Below, one piece after another: positions 8,591-16,994 of a DNA stretch of 64,000 nucleotides. The position numbers and the translations under genes were made by a program. Every line of letters starts with the position of its first letter. Position 1 is the stretch's first letter. The DNA is from Mycolicibacterium mengxianglii. Lineage in GTDB: Bacteria; Actinomycetota; Actinomycetes; Mycobacteriales; Mycobacteriaceae. The notes below the pieces were generated by a model. That model had not been told where the DNA came from and searched no databases. It saw only the letters and a list, made by a program, of their open reading frames with translations. The stretch spans positions 4,836,001 to 4,900,000 of the forward strand of contig NZ_CP065373.1 in the NCBI RefSeq assembly GCF_015710575.1. The letters are read 5' to 3'.

Positions 8591-9618
8591 CGGGGGTTCA
8601 CAATCGACTTGAGGCTGGCAGGGTCGGTGTCGCTGTCGAGGGCTTCGCCCACGTGTTCGAGGTCGTAACGGCCGGTGACCATCGCATCCAGGTCGACGGC
8701 CCCGGATTGAACGAGATGTATTGCCGCAGGCCAGGTATCGGTGTAGCGGAACACCCCGGTGACGGTGATCTCGAGGTTGGCGATGTGGCTGACCGGCAGC
8801 GCGTACTCGTCGGCGCCCATGCCGACCAGGACAACGCGCCCGGCGGGGCCCACAGCCTTGATGCCGCTGACGACGGCCGCGGGCACACCGGTGGCGTCGA
8901 CGAACGCGTCCACGGGTTCGATGGCCGAGACGTCGACGGCACCTGCGTCGAGCACCTCGGTGGCGCCGAATGCCAACACCTTCTCGCGGCGGGAGGCCAC
9001 CAGATCGGTGACCACGATCCGGGAGGCGCCGAACGCCCGCGCGGCCTGCGCGCAGAGCACGCCGATCGGGCCGGCGCCGGCGATCAGGATCGACGAGCCG
9101 GGAGCGATACCCGCCTTGCGCATCGTGGTGATGGCCACCGACAACGGCTCCAGCAGGGCGGCGGCGTCATCGGACATGGAATCCGGTACGGGATGGGCCA
9201 TGTCGTCGTCGATGGTGACGTACCGGCAGAAGGCGCCGTCGACCGGCGGGGTGGCGTAGAACTTCATCTCGGGGCACAGGTTGTAGCGCCCGGCCTTGCA
9301 CTGCTTGCAGCGACGGCACGGGTGCTGGGGTTCCACCGCGACGCGCTGGCCGATCCGGCCCGGGTCCACACCTTCACCGACGGCGGCGATACGCCCGGAG
9401 AGCTCATGGCCCAACACCATTGGGTCCTCGACCACGAAATCGCCGATGCGACCGTGCCGGTAGTAGTGCACATCGGAACCGCACACGCCGACGGCGGCGA
9501 CCTCGACCAACACCTCGCGGGGGCCGGGCGACGGGATGGGGCGCTCCTCGATCTCGAGGCTGCGCACCCCGGTCATCACGCTGGCCCGCATCGTGGCCGG
9601 CAGTTCTGTTGTACTCAT
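8587..9618 (-). CDS. Zinc-dependent sorbitol/xylitol dehydrogenase-like protein
   Basis: 343 residues. The block GVCGSDVHYYRHGRIGDFVV is the signature of the sorbitol/L-iditol/xylitol dehydrogenase branch of the MDR family. Structural-zinc cysteines (CRRCKQCKAGRYNLC) and the Rossmann motif GAGPIG are intact. Expected reaction: NAD-dependent oxidation of a pentitol or hexitol at C2. The start is ATG 9618 with a Shine-Dalgarno AGAAGGGA six bases upstream; the frame is open further upstream but that part antisenses the neighbouring gene. It overlaps the RPE-like gene by 4 bp. Confidence 0.9.
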   Translation of the reverse strand: MSTTELPATMRASVMTGVRSLEIEERPIPSPGPREVLVEVAAVGVCGSDVHYYRHGRIGDFVVEDPMVLGHELSGRIAAVGEGVDPGRIGQRVAVEPQHPCRRCKQCKAGRYNLCPEMKFYATPPVDGAFCRYVTIDDDMAHPVPDSMSDDAAALLEPLSVAITTMRKAGIAPGSSILIAGAGPIGVLCAQAARAFGASRIVVTDLVASRREKVLAFGATEVLDAGAVDVSAIEPVDAFVDATGVPAAVVSGIKAVGPAGRVVLVGMGADEYALPVSHIANLEITVTGVFRYTDTWPAAIHLVQSGAVDLDAMVTGRYDLEHVGEALDSDTDPASLKSIVNPR

Positions 9619-10280
9619 GGTGTCCCTTCTGTCGAAGCTGCGGACGGGCCGGCGAACAACGCCCGCCCGACGACAATGGAGCTTGCTCCAGCGCTGACGC
9701 ACAGCTCTGCTACTGATTCGGTGACCCCGCCGTCGACGGCGACCGGGAGTTCGCCGGCGCAGGCGGTGACGATGGCCAGTCGGCCCAGGGCACACTGGTC
9801 ACGGGTGCCCGGCTGGATGAGCATGACCAACACTCCGTCCGGCGTCGTCGGCCACTCGGGTATCGACGCCTCGTCGGCGCCGTCCCATTCCTGCCACAAC
9901 GCCACCCAGGCCTGCGAGCCTGCCGTGCGGATCGTGGCCACCCGTTCGGCGCTGAAGGCGTCCCAGGGCACGAAGACCACCGCGGGTCGCACCGCCAGCA
10001 CGGACGACAGGACGGTGTCGACGAACCCCGGGGAGCCGATGACGTGCACACCGACGCGCGCGGTGTCCACGGCGGCGGCGATCCGGTCCAGCTCGTCCAG
10101 GCCGACGCCGGTGGGCAGACCTTCCGACTCGGCCATCACGTCGACGTGGACGTCCAGTCCGGCCGCGGAGAGTTCCTGGGCGGCAATGATTCTGGTCTCG
10201 GTCGGCGCGGCGTAGACGGAGCCGGCAAGTTGTCCGGGAAAGCGCTCGTGCCACGGCGCCAACAGCTGGGTGGCCATCAT
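9615..10280 (-). CDS. Ribulose-phosphate 3-epimerase-like TIM-barrel protein
   Basis: 221 residues from ATG 10280, which overlaps the FGGY stop by 4 bp (ATGA). Residues line up with the RPE/HUMPS phosphate-binding barrel: DVHVDVM (Asp at about 43-47, a catalytic acid in RPE), HVIGSP, LIQPGTRDQ at the place of the NPGFGGQ loop, VAVDGGV (Asp at about 183, the second catalytic acid) and a C-terminal phosphate-binding GASSIVVGRALF. The loops differ enough that a normal D-ribulose-5-P epimerase is not certain. It could epimerise another ketose phosphate, or be an aldolase-like member. With the SIS protein it recalls the HPS/PHI pair of the ribulose monophosphate pathway. Confidence 0.7.
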   Translation of the reverse strand: MMATQLLAPWHERFPGQLAGSVYAAPTETRIIAAQELSAAGLDVHVDVMAESEGLPTGVGLDELDRIAAAVDTARVGVHVIGSPGFVDTVLSSVLAVRPAVVFVPWDAFSAERVATIRTAGSQAWVALWQEWDGADEASIPEWPTTPDGVLVMLIQPGTRDQCALGRLAIVTACAGELPVAVDGGVTESVAELCVSAGASSIVVGRALFAGPSAASTEGTP

Positions 10281-11761
10281 GACGCCGCCCCGTCGATCAG
10301 CGGTGACTGTGCCACCGCGCTCCACCGTGACCGCAACGCCGCCACGTCACGACCGCCCTCGCGGGGTGTCGCCGCACCCAGCACGGGCGGCTGCCAGCGC
10401 TTGGCCAGATCCACCAGAGCACCGACGCCACCGCCGCCGGCCACCGCCGCCGCCTGCACACACGCGCCACGGGCGGTGGCCTCGTCGGCGTCGAGGGTGA
10501 TGACTTCTTCACCGGACAGATCGGCCAGCAGCTGCCGCGTGGCACGGGAACGCGCCCCGCCACCCACCGCGGTGATACCGCGGCTCAGCTCGACACCGGC
10601 GGCGCGCAGGTGATCACGCCCGCTCAGCAGTGACAGCAACGGCCCCTCGACGAACGCCCGGGCAAGCTCCTCGCGGGTGGTGTGCGAGGTGATGTCGACG
10701 AAAGTTCCCCGCGCATCGGGACGATCGGGTTTGCGTTCGCCATCGAGGAACGGCACCAGCACCGGGCCCTGGGTGTCACCGGCGGCCAGGGCCAGCTCCT
10801 CGAGTCCGGCGAGATCGGTGCCCAGCAGCCGGGCCGCCACGTCACCGACGCGGGCAGCGTTGAGGGTGCTGACCAACGGCAGGTAGCCGCCGGTCAGGTC
10901 CGCCACACCGTCGACCATTCCCGTCGGGTCGAACACCGGTGAGCGCGACGATGTGGCCACCACCCCCGAAGTGCCGAGCCCGAAGTACTGATCCCCGTCG
11001 GTCAAACCGAGACCGAGATAACCCGCATGCTGGTCCCCGCCGCCCGGTGCCACCACCACGCCGGCCGGCAGGCCCAGCTCGGCGGCGACGGCGGCGCGGA
11101 CGGTGCCCGCCCGCTCCGTCGGCCCCAGGACCTTGGGCAGCTTGGGTGCCCAATCACGCACTCCCGCAGCTAGATTCAGATATTCGGCGATCCACTCGCC
11201 GCCTGTGGTATCGAAATAACCGGTCCCTGAGGCATCGGACCGGTCGGTGACGCGCTCGCCGGTGAGCCAGTAGGTCAGGTAGTCGTGCGGCAGCAGGACG
11301 GCTTCCGACCGATCCAGCAAGGCCGGTTCGTGATGGGCCACCCAGGCCAGCTTGGCGATGGTGAACGCGGCGGTGGGCAGGGATCCGATTCGCAGCACCC
11401 ACCTGCGGGCACCGATCCGCTCGGTCAGCCGCGCCAGGTACGGGGCGCCGGTGGTGTCATTCCACAGCTTGGCCGCACGCATCGGCTGTCCGGCCGCATC
11501 GAGAAGTACCAGTCCGTGACACTGCGCTGCCACCGAGATCGCCCGAACCGTCACCGGTTCAGTGCATCCGGCCAGCGCCGCTCTCGTGGCAGCGACGAAT
11601 GCGGTCACCCAGTCGATGGGGTGCTGCTCACTGCTCGGCGGGAACGCCGGCGGGTGTGGTGCCGAACCGGTGGCGAACAACCGGCCGGTGTCGATGTCAC
11701 GCACTTCGACCTTGCACGACTGGGTAGACGAATCCACACCCAGGACAACGGAATTGGTCAC
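10277..11761 (-). CDS. FGGY-family pentulose kinase (xylulokinase-like)
   Basis: 494 residues, standard length. N-terminal ATPase fold starts with LGVDSSTQSCK; QCHGLVLLD and LWNDTTGA match the xylulokinase substrate region, and the C-terminal ATP site is visible in GGGARSRATRQLLADLSGEEV. One loop reads GGGDQHAGYLGLG, where xylulokinases usually have GGGDN; this Gln may reflect altered substrate choice. Expected role: phosphorylate the ketose made by the dehydrogenases. The GTG start at 11761 overlaps the SIS stop by 4 bp. Confidence 0.88.
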   Translation of the reverse strand: MTNSVVLGVDSSTQSCKVEVRDIDTGRLFATGSAPHPPAFPPSSEQHPIDWVTAFVAATRAALAGCTEPVTVRAISVAAQCHGLVLLDAAGQPMRAAKLWNDTTGAPYLARLTERIGARRWVLRIGSLPTAAFTIAKLAWVAHHEPALLDRSEAVLLPHDYLTYWLTGERVTDRSDASGTGYFDTTGGEWIAEYLNLAAGVRDWAPKLPKVLGPTERAGTVRAAVAAELGLPAGVVVAPGGGDQHAGYLGLGLTDGDQYFGLGTSGVVATSSRSPVFDPTGMVDGVADLTGGYLPLVSTLNAARVGDVAARLLGTDLAGLEELALAAGDTQGPVLVPFLDGERKPDRPDARGTFVDITSHTTREELARAFVEGPLLSLLSGRDHLRAAGVELSRGITAVGGGARSRATRQLLADLSGEEVITLDADEATARGACVQAAAVAGGGGVGALVDLAKRWQPPVLGAATPREGGRDVAALRSRWSAVAQSPLIDGAAS

Positions 11762-12396
11762 GTCCGCACCACCTGGGCGGACTCGTCACCGGGTTGGGCG
11801 CCGCGGGCGCCGACACCCCCGGCGGGATGGCTGTCGATCACGTCCTGCACGGTGTGGCCGCGCATCGCCATGGTGACCACCGACAGGGCATCACCCCACA
11901 CGCCGACGGCCAGCGTGCTGGCCATGGCGATCATGTCTCCGGGGTCGGCGTCCGGCGGGGTGGCCGGCAGGGCCACCACCGTGGTGGCGGCCTCCGCGAA
12001 CTCCGAATCGGCGTTCTCGGTGAGGGCGACGACGTCCACACCTCGACGCACAAAGCGCGACACCAAGGTGGTCAGTTCACTGGAGCGCCCGGTCTTGGAG
12101 ATGGCCAGCACGAGATCCGAGGGGGTCACCGCGCCCATGCCACCGTGCAGGGCGTCCATCGCGGGCAGGTACACCGCGGGCGTCCCGCACACCGACAACA
12201 GGTGCGCCAGACGCTCCGCCATGATGCCCGACGTTCCCGATCCGGTGGTGACGACCTTGCCTGGCGTGGCAAGCATCCGACGCGCCACGCTCACGACTCC
12301 GGTCTCCACGGAACCGGCGAGCGCCGACAGCGCCCGCAGCTCCCGGGACAGCACATCACCGGCCAGTCCGGCCAGGTCCGTGTCGTCCATGCTCAT
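11758..12396 (-). CDS. SIS-domain sugar-phosphate isomerase (KpsF/GutQ-like without CBS domains)
   Basis: 212 residues: one SIS domain and no CBS pair. Motifs match arabinose-5-phosphate isomerases of the KdsD/KpsF/GutQ group: GKVVTTGSGTSG, ALHGGMGAVTPSDLVLAISK with TGRSSE (phosphate-binding serines), GDALSVVTMAMRG and SHPAGGVG. That family interconverts D-ribulose-5-P and D-arabinose-5-P; 6-phospho-3-hexuloisomerases share the fold. It is the first gene of the minus-strand operon, divergent from the SorC regulator. The isomerase function is a family inference; the actual sugar phosphate is unknown. Confidence 0.8.
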   Translation of the reverse strand: MSMDDTDLAGLAGDVLSRELRALSALAGSVETGVVSVARRMLATPGKVVTTGSGTSGIMAERLAHLLSVCGTPAVYLPAMDALHGGMGAVTPSDLVLAISKTGRSSELTTLVSRFVRRGVDVVALTENADSEFAEAATTVVALPATPPDADPGDMIAMASTLAVGVWGDALSVVTMAMRGHTVQDVIDSHPAGGVGARGAQPGDESAQVVRT

Positions 12397-12449
12397 CTGA
12401 TATCTCCGCTACTCACATGATGTTGTGATCCAGATCATGCAGGTCGTAT

Positions 12450-12481
12450 GCTCATGTGTCAACATGCCTGCACATATGAGC
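12450..12481. promoter_or_regulatory. Candidate operator for the SorC-type regulator
   Basis: The 10-bp arms GCTCATGTGT and ACATATGAGC form an inverted repeat with one mismatch across a 12-bp spacer, in the middle of the region between the divergent SIS and regulator genes. A smaller nested repeat (CATGT-GTCA-ACATG) overlaps the left arm. Position and symmetry suit a SorC-family operator that controls both directions. Confidence 0.5.
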
Positions 12482-12553
12482 AGAGCGAATGTAACAACCG
12501 TCAAATCGTCGGCTTAAACTGCGTCGACACCGAGCCGCGAGGAGGGGGCATCG

Positions 12554-13474
12554 ATGGGGCCGGACGACCTTTTCCAACGCGCCGTCATCGCGCGCCGCTA
12601 CTACCTGGAAGGCCGCACCCGCATCCAGATCGCCGAGGAATTCGGTATCTCCCGCTTCAAGGTCGCCCGCGAGATCGATGAGGCGTTGGCCTCCGGGATG
12701 GTCGAAATCACGATCCACGATCCGGGCTCGGTGGATGTCGAGCTCTCTTCGCAGCTGCAACGCCGGTTCGGCCTCGAGCATGCCTACGTCGTGGTGGCCG
12801 ACGAGAACAGCCCGCAGGGGCGCGCCGACGCGGTGGCCAAGGTGACAGCCGAACTGCTGCAATCGATTCTGCGTGAAGATGACGTCGTCGGCGTCGACTG
12901 CGGACGCACGTTGACCAAGATCGCCAACCACCTCACTGCGCTACCGCGCGTCGATGTGGTGCAGCTGACCGGGATGGCGGGCGCCCTGACCTCCAATGGC
13001 GCTGACCTCGTGCGGCGGATCACCGAGATCAGCGGGGGCCGCTCGTGGCCGATGTACGCGCCGTTGGTGGTCTCCGATTCACGCACTGCGGAAAGCTTGA
13101 CCGGCACCCAGCAGATCCAGGAGACCCTGGCCCGCCACAACAAGGTGACATGCGCCGTTGTCTCCGTGGGCGCGTGGTCCCCCGGCGCCTCCCAGGTCTA
13201 TGAACTGCTCACCGCCGAGGAAACCGAGCAACTCGAGCGGGCCGGGGTGTGTGCCGAAACCTGCGCCCTGCTGCTGGATGCCGACGGCAAGCGGTTGCCG
13301 GGCCTCGACGAGCGCCGGATGGGTGTCGACGAAGAGATCCTACGCGCCGTCCCCACCGTCATCGCGCTGGTGACCGGTCATGCAAAGATTGCCGCCACCC
13401 GCGCCGTGCTGCGTTCCGGGTTGGTCTCGTCGATGGTCACAGACGCCGAGATCGCGGCCGCGGTGCTGGCCTGA
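12554..13474 (+). CDS. SorC/DeoR-type sugar-responsive transcriptional regulator
   Basis: 306 residues. An N-terminal helix-turn-helix (RIQIAEEFGISRFKVAREID, about residues 20-40) is followed by a sugar-phosphate-binding domain of the SorC family (DDVVGVDCGRTLTKIANHL, VVSVGAWS, GVDEEILRAVPTVIALVTG). The ATG at 12554 has a strong Shine-Dalgarno (GAGGAGGGGG). Likely role: bind the intergenic palindrome and respond to a phosphorylated intermediate of the pathway, repressing or activating both the ten-gene operon and its own unit with the adjacent SDR. Placement and family make this strong; the effector is unknown. Confidence 0.9.
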   Translation: MGPDDLFQRAVIARRYYLEGRTRIQIAEEFGISRFKVAREIDEALASGMVEITIHDPGSVDVELSSQLQRRFGLEHAYVVVADENSPQGRADAVAKVTAELLQSILREDDVVGVDCGRTLTKIANHLTALPRVDVVQLTGMAGALTSNGADLVRRITEISGGRSWPMYAPLVVSDSRTAESLTGTQQIQETLARHNKVTCAVVSVGAWSPGASQVYELLTAEETEQLERAGVCAETCALLLDADGKRLPGLDERRMGVDEEILRAVPTVIALVTGHAKIAATRAVLRSGLVSSMVTDAEIAAAVLA

Positions 13475-13520
13475 TTGCTTCGTCGAATCGATTGCCCTGC
13501 AACAGAAGATTGGTGTGTAC

Positions 13521-14276
13521 ATGTCTGAGCATTCCGTAGATCTCGACTTCCGCCTCGACGGCCGCGTCGCCGTCGTCACCGGCGGTGCCTCCGGCATCGG
13601 CGCCGCCATCGGCTCTGCACTGGCCACCAAGGGCGCCACCGTGGTGGTCGCAGACCTGGCCCATCCTTCTGAACAAGGGGGTACGGGCGAACCCGCCCGC
13701 GGATTCCATTGCAATGTCGCCGATCCCGAGTCCGTGCGCACCACTGTCGATGCGGTGATCAGCGCCTACGACAAGATCGACATCCTGGTCAACAGCGCGG
13801 GCATCGCCAGGCTGGCGCCGGCAGCCGAGCTGTCCCAGAAGTACTGGGATGACACCATCGCCGTGAATCTCACCGGCACGTTCCAGATGTGCCAGGCCGT
13901 GGGCAAGCACATGCTGGCCGCGGGCCGCGGCGTCATCATCAACATGGCATCCCAGGCGGCCACCGTGGCCATCGACGAGCACGTGGCCTACTGCGCCTCG
14001 AAGTTCGGCGTCGTCGGCATCACCAAAGTCCTTGCCACCGAATGGGCCGGGCGCGGCGTCCGGGTCAACAGCATCTCCCCCACCGTCGTACTCACCGATC
14101 TCGGCATCAAAGCCTGGGACAACCCCAAGGGCGACGCCCTCAAAAAACTGATTCCCACCGGCCGGTTTGCCTACCCCGATGAAATCGCGGCCGCGGCGGT
14201 GTATCTGGCCTCCGACGCCGCCGGCATGGTCAACGGCGCCGACCTCGTGATCGACGGCGGGTACACCATCAAGTAG
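13521..14276 (+). CDS. SDR-family polyol dehydrogenase (GolD/D-threitol dehydrogenase type)
   Basis: 251 residues. TGGASGIG cofactor loop, NSAG, Ser in NMASQAA, and YCASK catalytic pair. The C-terminal part (SPTVVLTDLG, KKLIPTGRFAYPDEIAAAA, DLVIDGGYTIK) closely resembles what I recall of Listeria GolD and mycobacterial D-threitol dehydrogenase, which oxidise D-arabitol or D-threitol. It follows the regulator by 46 bp and is probably co-transcribed with it. The start at 13521 is taken because the fold begins here; the frame's upstream part overlaps the regulator. This is the best clue that the imported substrate is a tetritol or pentitol. Confidence 0.88.
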   Translation: MSEHSVDLDFRLDGRVAVVTGGASGIGAAIGSALATKGATVVVADLAHPSEQGGTGEPARGFHCNVADPESVRTTVDAVISAYDKIDILVNSAGIARLAPAAELSQKYWDDTIAVNLTGTFQMCQAVGKHMLAAGRGVIINMASQAATVAIDEHVAYCASKFGVVGITKVLATEWAGRGVRVNSISPTVVLTDLGIKAWDNPKGDALKKLIPTGRFAYPDEIAAAAVYLASDAAGMVNGADLVIDGGYTIK

Positions 14277-14310
14277 GTGCAACCCGCACCGATGTGGGTA
14301 TCCCCCCGCG

Positions 14311-14340
14311 ATGAGTGAAGACAACGGCGCCGACAGATGA
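14311..14340 (+). CDS. Nine-codon upstream ORF coupled to the CDF gene
   Basis: ATG at 14311 reads MSEDNGADR and stops at 14338-14340, so its stop overlaps the ATG of the transporter gene as ATGA. It may serve translational coupling rather than make a useful peptide. Such overlaps also arise by chance. Confidence 0.3.
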   Translation: MSEDNGADR

Positions 14341-15278
14341 CCCCGTCAGCACCGGCTGCACCCGCCGGGGGCAGTACCCGCACGGTCCTGATCGCCTTGG
14401 GGACCAATTTCATTGTCGCAGTCGCCAAGTCGATTGCTGCACTGATCTCGGGATCGGCGTCGATGGTGGCGGAGTCAGCGCACTCCTGGGCGGACACCGG
14501 CAATCAGGTGTTCCTGTTGATCGCCAACCGTCGCAGCCTCCGACCCGCCGACGCCATCCGACCACTGGGCTACGGCCGCGAGGCCTATGTGTGGTCGCTG
14601 CTGGCCGCGGTGGGTCTGTTCGTCGTCGGGGCGGCCGTGTCGATCTGGCACGGCATCACCGAACTGCTCCACGAACCGGGTGGGCACGAGAACTATCTGG
14701 TGGCCTACATCGTCTTGGGCGTGTCCTTCCTGTTGGAAGGCACCTCGTTGTTGCAGGCATTCCGCCAGCTCCGCGGCGAAGCCCGGCAGTTCGACCGTGA
14801 CCTGCTCGAGTACACCCTGGACACCTCGGACCCCACCACCCGGGCGGTGTTCGCCGAGGACAGCGCCGCGCTGGTCGGGCTGCTCATCGCCCTGGCGGGG
14901 ATGGGGCTGCATCAGCTCACCGGTGAGGCAGCCTGGGACGCCATCGGATCGATCCTGGTCGGCGTCCTGCTGGGAGTGGTCGCGGTGATCCTGATCGACC
15001 GCAACCGGCGGTTCCTCACCGGCGAGCCCGGCTCCACCAACCTGCGTGACGCCGCGGTACTACGTCTGGAACAGCTCCCCGATGTTGCATCGGTGCGTTT
15101 CATCCGCCTCGAATACATCGGCCCCAAGCAGGTCTTCCTGGTCGCCAGCGTCGACCTGGTAGGCGATGACACCGAAGCCAATGTCGCGCGCCGATTGCGC
15201 GCACTGGAACTCGAGCTCGAAAAGAGCCCCTACATCATCGATGCGGTGCTCACCGTGGCCGACCCGGGCACCGACTGA
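14337..15278 (+). CDS. Cation diffusion facilitator (CDF) family metal transporter
   Basis: 313 residues with about six predicted membrane helices. The metal site of the CDF family is recognisable in helix 2 (SMVAESAHSWADTGNQ, with the H-x-x-x-D pair) and in the later AVFAEDSAALVG segment (D-S-A-A). A short cytoplasmic C-terminal domain (VASVRFIRLEYIGPKQVFL) matches the ferredoxin-like dimerisation fold. Predicted role: proton-coupled efflux of Zn2+, Fe2+ or a similar divalent cation. It has no obvious Shine-Dalgarno but a tiny ORF ends on its ATG. It is convergent with the small lipoprotein gene, 3 bp apart. Confidence 0.9.
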   Translation: MTPSAPAAPAGGSTRTVLIALGTNFIVAVAKSIAALISGSASMVAESAHSWADTGNQVFLLIANRRSLRPADAIRPLGYGREAYVWSLLAAVGLFVVGAAVSIWHGITELLHEPGGHENYLVAYIVLGVSFLLEGTSLLQAFRQLRGEARQFDRDLLEYTLDTSDPTTRAVFAEDSAALVGLLIALAGMGLHQLTGEAAWDAIGSILVGVLLGVVAVILIDRNRRFLTGEPGSTNLRDAAVLRLEQLPDVASVRFIRLEYIGPKQVFLVASVDLVGDDTEANVARRLRALELELEKSPYIIDAVLTVADPGTD

Positions 15279-15281
15279 CCA

Positions 15282-15563
15282 TCAGCCGTGCGGCGCCTGC
15301 TTGATCATCGTGTCTTCGTTGCCGACGATTTGGCAATACCCCTGCGCGGCAACACGAGTGGCGGTGATCTCGAGGTTCGACGGGTCAGTGCCGTTCTCGT
15401 CCTTGAGCATCTTGCTCACCGACTCGTTCTGATCCTTCTCTTCAGCGGTCAAGAAGTCCTTGCACTTCGTATCGCCACCCTGGTTGATCACACTGCTCGA
15501 ACAACCGCTGAGCAACGCGATGGATGCCAGACCTGACACCGCGAACATAGACAAGCGCTTCAT
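15282..15563 (-). CDS. Small secreted lipoprotein, HdeA-like
   Basis: 93 residues. Signal peptide ends in the lipobox LLSGC (Cys at 21). The mature part has two further cysteines (KCKDFLTAEE and GYCQIVG), which could form the single disulfide typical of HdeA-type acid-stress chaperones, and the KCKDFL...TAEEKDQ segment is reminiscent of that fold. Similarity is weak, so the family call is tentative. It is monocistronic and convergent with the CDF gene. Confidence 0.75.
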   Translation of the reverse strand: MKRLSMFAVSGLASIALLSGCSSSVINQGGDTKCKDFLTAEEKDQNESVSKMLKDENGTDPSNLEITATRVAAQGYCQIVGNEDTMIKQAPHG

Positions 15564-15661
15564 TGCACACCTTCCGAATCATTGGTCACAACACTGGGGA
15601 CCGGACCCTCTTGTTTCCGCAATGCGGAGCGCCCAAACCTCGCAGCCGTGTGACCTGCCCT

Positions 15662-16534
15662 TCAGCCGCAGGTTGCCAGGACGTCCTCGGCGAACCGATC
15701 GACGCTGGCGCGGTAGTGCTCGGCGCGCGCGTCGCCGTCTGGAAGCCCGCGGCGGCCCGACCACGGCGAGCACATCACTCCGGTGATCCCGATGTCCTCG
15801 GCACGGCGGTACAGCTGCGGTGACGGCGGCTCCAGTAAGGCCAGCAGGATCTCGAACGGCTCGTCGGCGCGTCCGTACTGGCGCCGGTAACCGTGCAGCC
15901 GTTCCACGATCTGCACCGCGTCGTCCCACCGGTAGGCGGTGCCCACCCAGCCGTCGCAGTGCCGCGCTGCCCGTCGCAGCGCCAGGCCGGACTCACCCCC
16001 ACACAGAATGGGTACCGGGTTCTGCGGGTGCGGTTCGATCATCATCTCCGGTATTTGATAGTGCTCGCCCTCCCAGGACACCCAGCCGCCCCGCCACAGC
16101 ACCCGCAAGGCGTCGATCATTTCGTCGGTACGCGGGCCACGGTCGTCGAACGACTGGCCCATCAGGTCGAATTCCTCGCGCATCCAGCCCACCCCCACTG
16201 CGAGCGACACCCGGTCCCGGGACAACACCGCGGCAGTGGCCACTTGTTTGGCCACTTCGATCAACGGCCGCGCCCCGGCGACATAGACGGCATTGGAGAA
16301 GCGCAGCCGGGTGGTCACCGCGGCCATCGCGCCAATGGTCACCCAGGAATCCGGCCAGGCCGTCTCGGGTGTCCACGGCGGTCCGTCCCCGGTGGGGTAC
16401 GCAGAGCGCAGCTGCCGTGGATAAAGGATGTGGTCGGAGGTCACCATCCCGTGGAATCCGGCCTGGTCCATCAGGCTCGCGACGAGCGGGAGATCTACGG
16501 TGTCCAAAAACGCGGTGCCGCACCAGAACTGCAT
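15662..16534 (-). CDS. LLM-class F420-dependent oxidoreductase
   Basis: 290 residues from ATG 16534 (MQFWCGTAFL). Luciferase-like monooxygenase TIM barrel: GFHGMVTSDHI, TRLRFSNAVYVAGARPLIEVAKQ, LAVGVGWMREEFDLMGQ, and PVPILCGGESGLALRRAARHCDGW. In mycobacteria this class mostly uses F420 instead of FMN. Substrate unknown. The frame continues upstream to 16615 without further conserved sequence, so the ATG at the first conserved strand is used; GTG 16537 is equally possible. The nearby tRNA genes are on the same strand but end about 95 bp upstream. Confidence 0.88.
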   Translation of the reverse strand: MQFWCGTAFLDTVDLPLVASLMDQAGFHGMVTSDHILYPRQLRSAYPTGDGPPWTPETAWPDSWVTIGAMAAVTTRLRFSNAVYVAGARPLIEVAKQVATAAVLSRDRVSLAVGVGWMREEFDLMGQSFDDRGPRTDEMIDALRVLWRGGWVSWEGEHYQIPEMMIEPHPQNPVPILCGGESGLALRRAARHCDGWVGTAYRWDDAVQIVERLHGYRRQYGRADEPFEILLALLEPPSPQLYRRAEDIGITGVMCSPWSGRRGLPDGDARAEHYRASVDRFAEDVLATCG

Positions 16535-16628
16535 CACCCGGACAGTAGCGACCCGGACGCACCGGCGTGTCACTTTCGGGCTGATCCGTAACGGCAGGGC
16601 CTGTGCGGCCAGCACGTTGTATCGAGCT

Positions 16629-16705
16629 TGGTGGCCAGGGCCGGGATCGAACCGGCGACCTTCCGCTTTTCAGGCGGACGCTCGTACCAACTGAGCTACC
16701 TGGCC
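16629..16705 (-). tRNA. tRNA-Phe (GAA)
   Basis: Acceptor GGCCAGG pairs with CCTGGCC, the anticodon loop is CTGAAAA (anticodon GAA) closed by TCCGC/GCGGA, the T-arm reads GGTTCGATCC, and the 3' CCA is encoded. Last of three tRNAs on this strand. Confidence 0.97.
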
Positions 16706-16743
16706 GGAAGGCGCCGGCCGTGAGACCAGAAACCTCGCCGTGA

Positions 16744-16820
16744 TGGCGACCCTGACGGGACTCGAACCCGCGACCTCCGCCGTGACAGGGCGGCGCGCTA
16801 ACCAACTGCGCCACAGGGCC
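16744..16820 (-). tRNA. tRNA-Asp (GTC)
   Basis: Acceptor GGCCCTG pairs with CAGGGTC, discriminator G73 is as expected for Asp, the anticodon loop is CTGTCAC (GTC) closed by CCGCC/GGCGG, and the CCA is encoded. Middle gene of the Glu-Asp-Phe unit. Confidence 0.97.
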
Positions 16821-16867
16821 TTGCTTTCCTGCGTACTGCTGCGTCCCGGCGTTGCCGCCGTTACGCG

Positions 16868-16940
16868 TACCCCCAACGGGATTCGAACCCGTGCTACCGC
16901 CGTGAAAGGGCGGCGTCCTAGGCCACTAGACGATGGGGGC
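16868..16940 (-). tRNA. tRNA-Glu (TTC)
   Basis: Acceptor GCCCCCA pairs with TGGGGGT (terminal G-U), the anticodon loop is CTTTCAC (TTC) closed by CCGCC/GGCGG. The 3' CCA is not encoded, unlike the other tRNAs here, so it must be added enzymatically. First tRNA after the shared promoter. Confidence 0.96.
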
Positions 16941-16994
16941 CTAATCCGAATCACTCCGGGGTACTCACAACGCTTGCACGTTGGGAGCTTCGAT

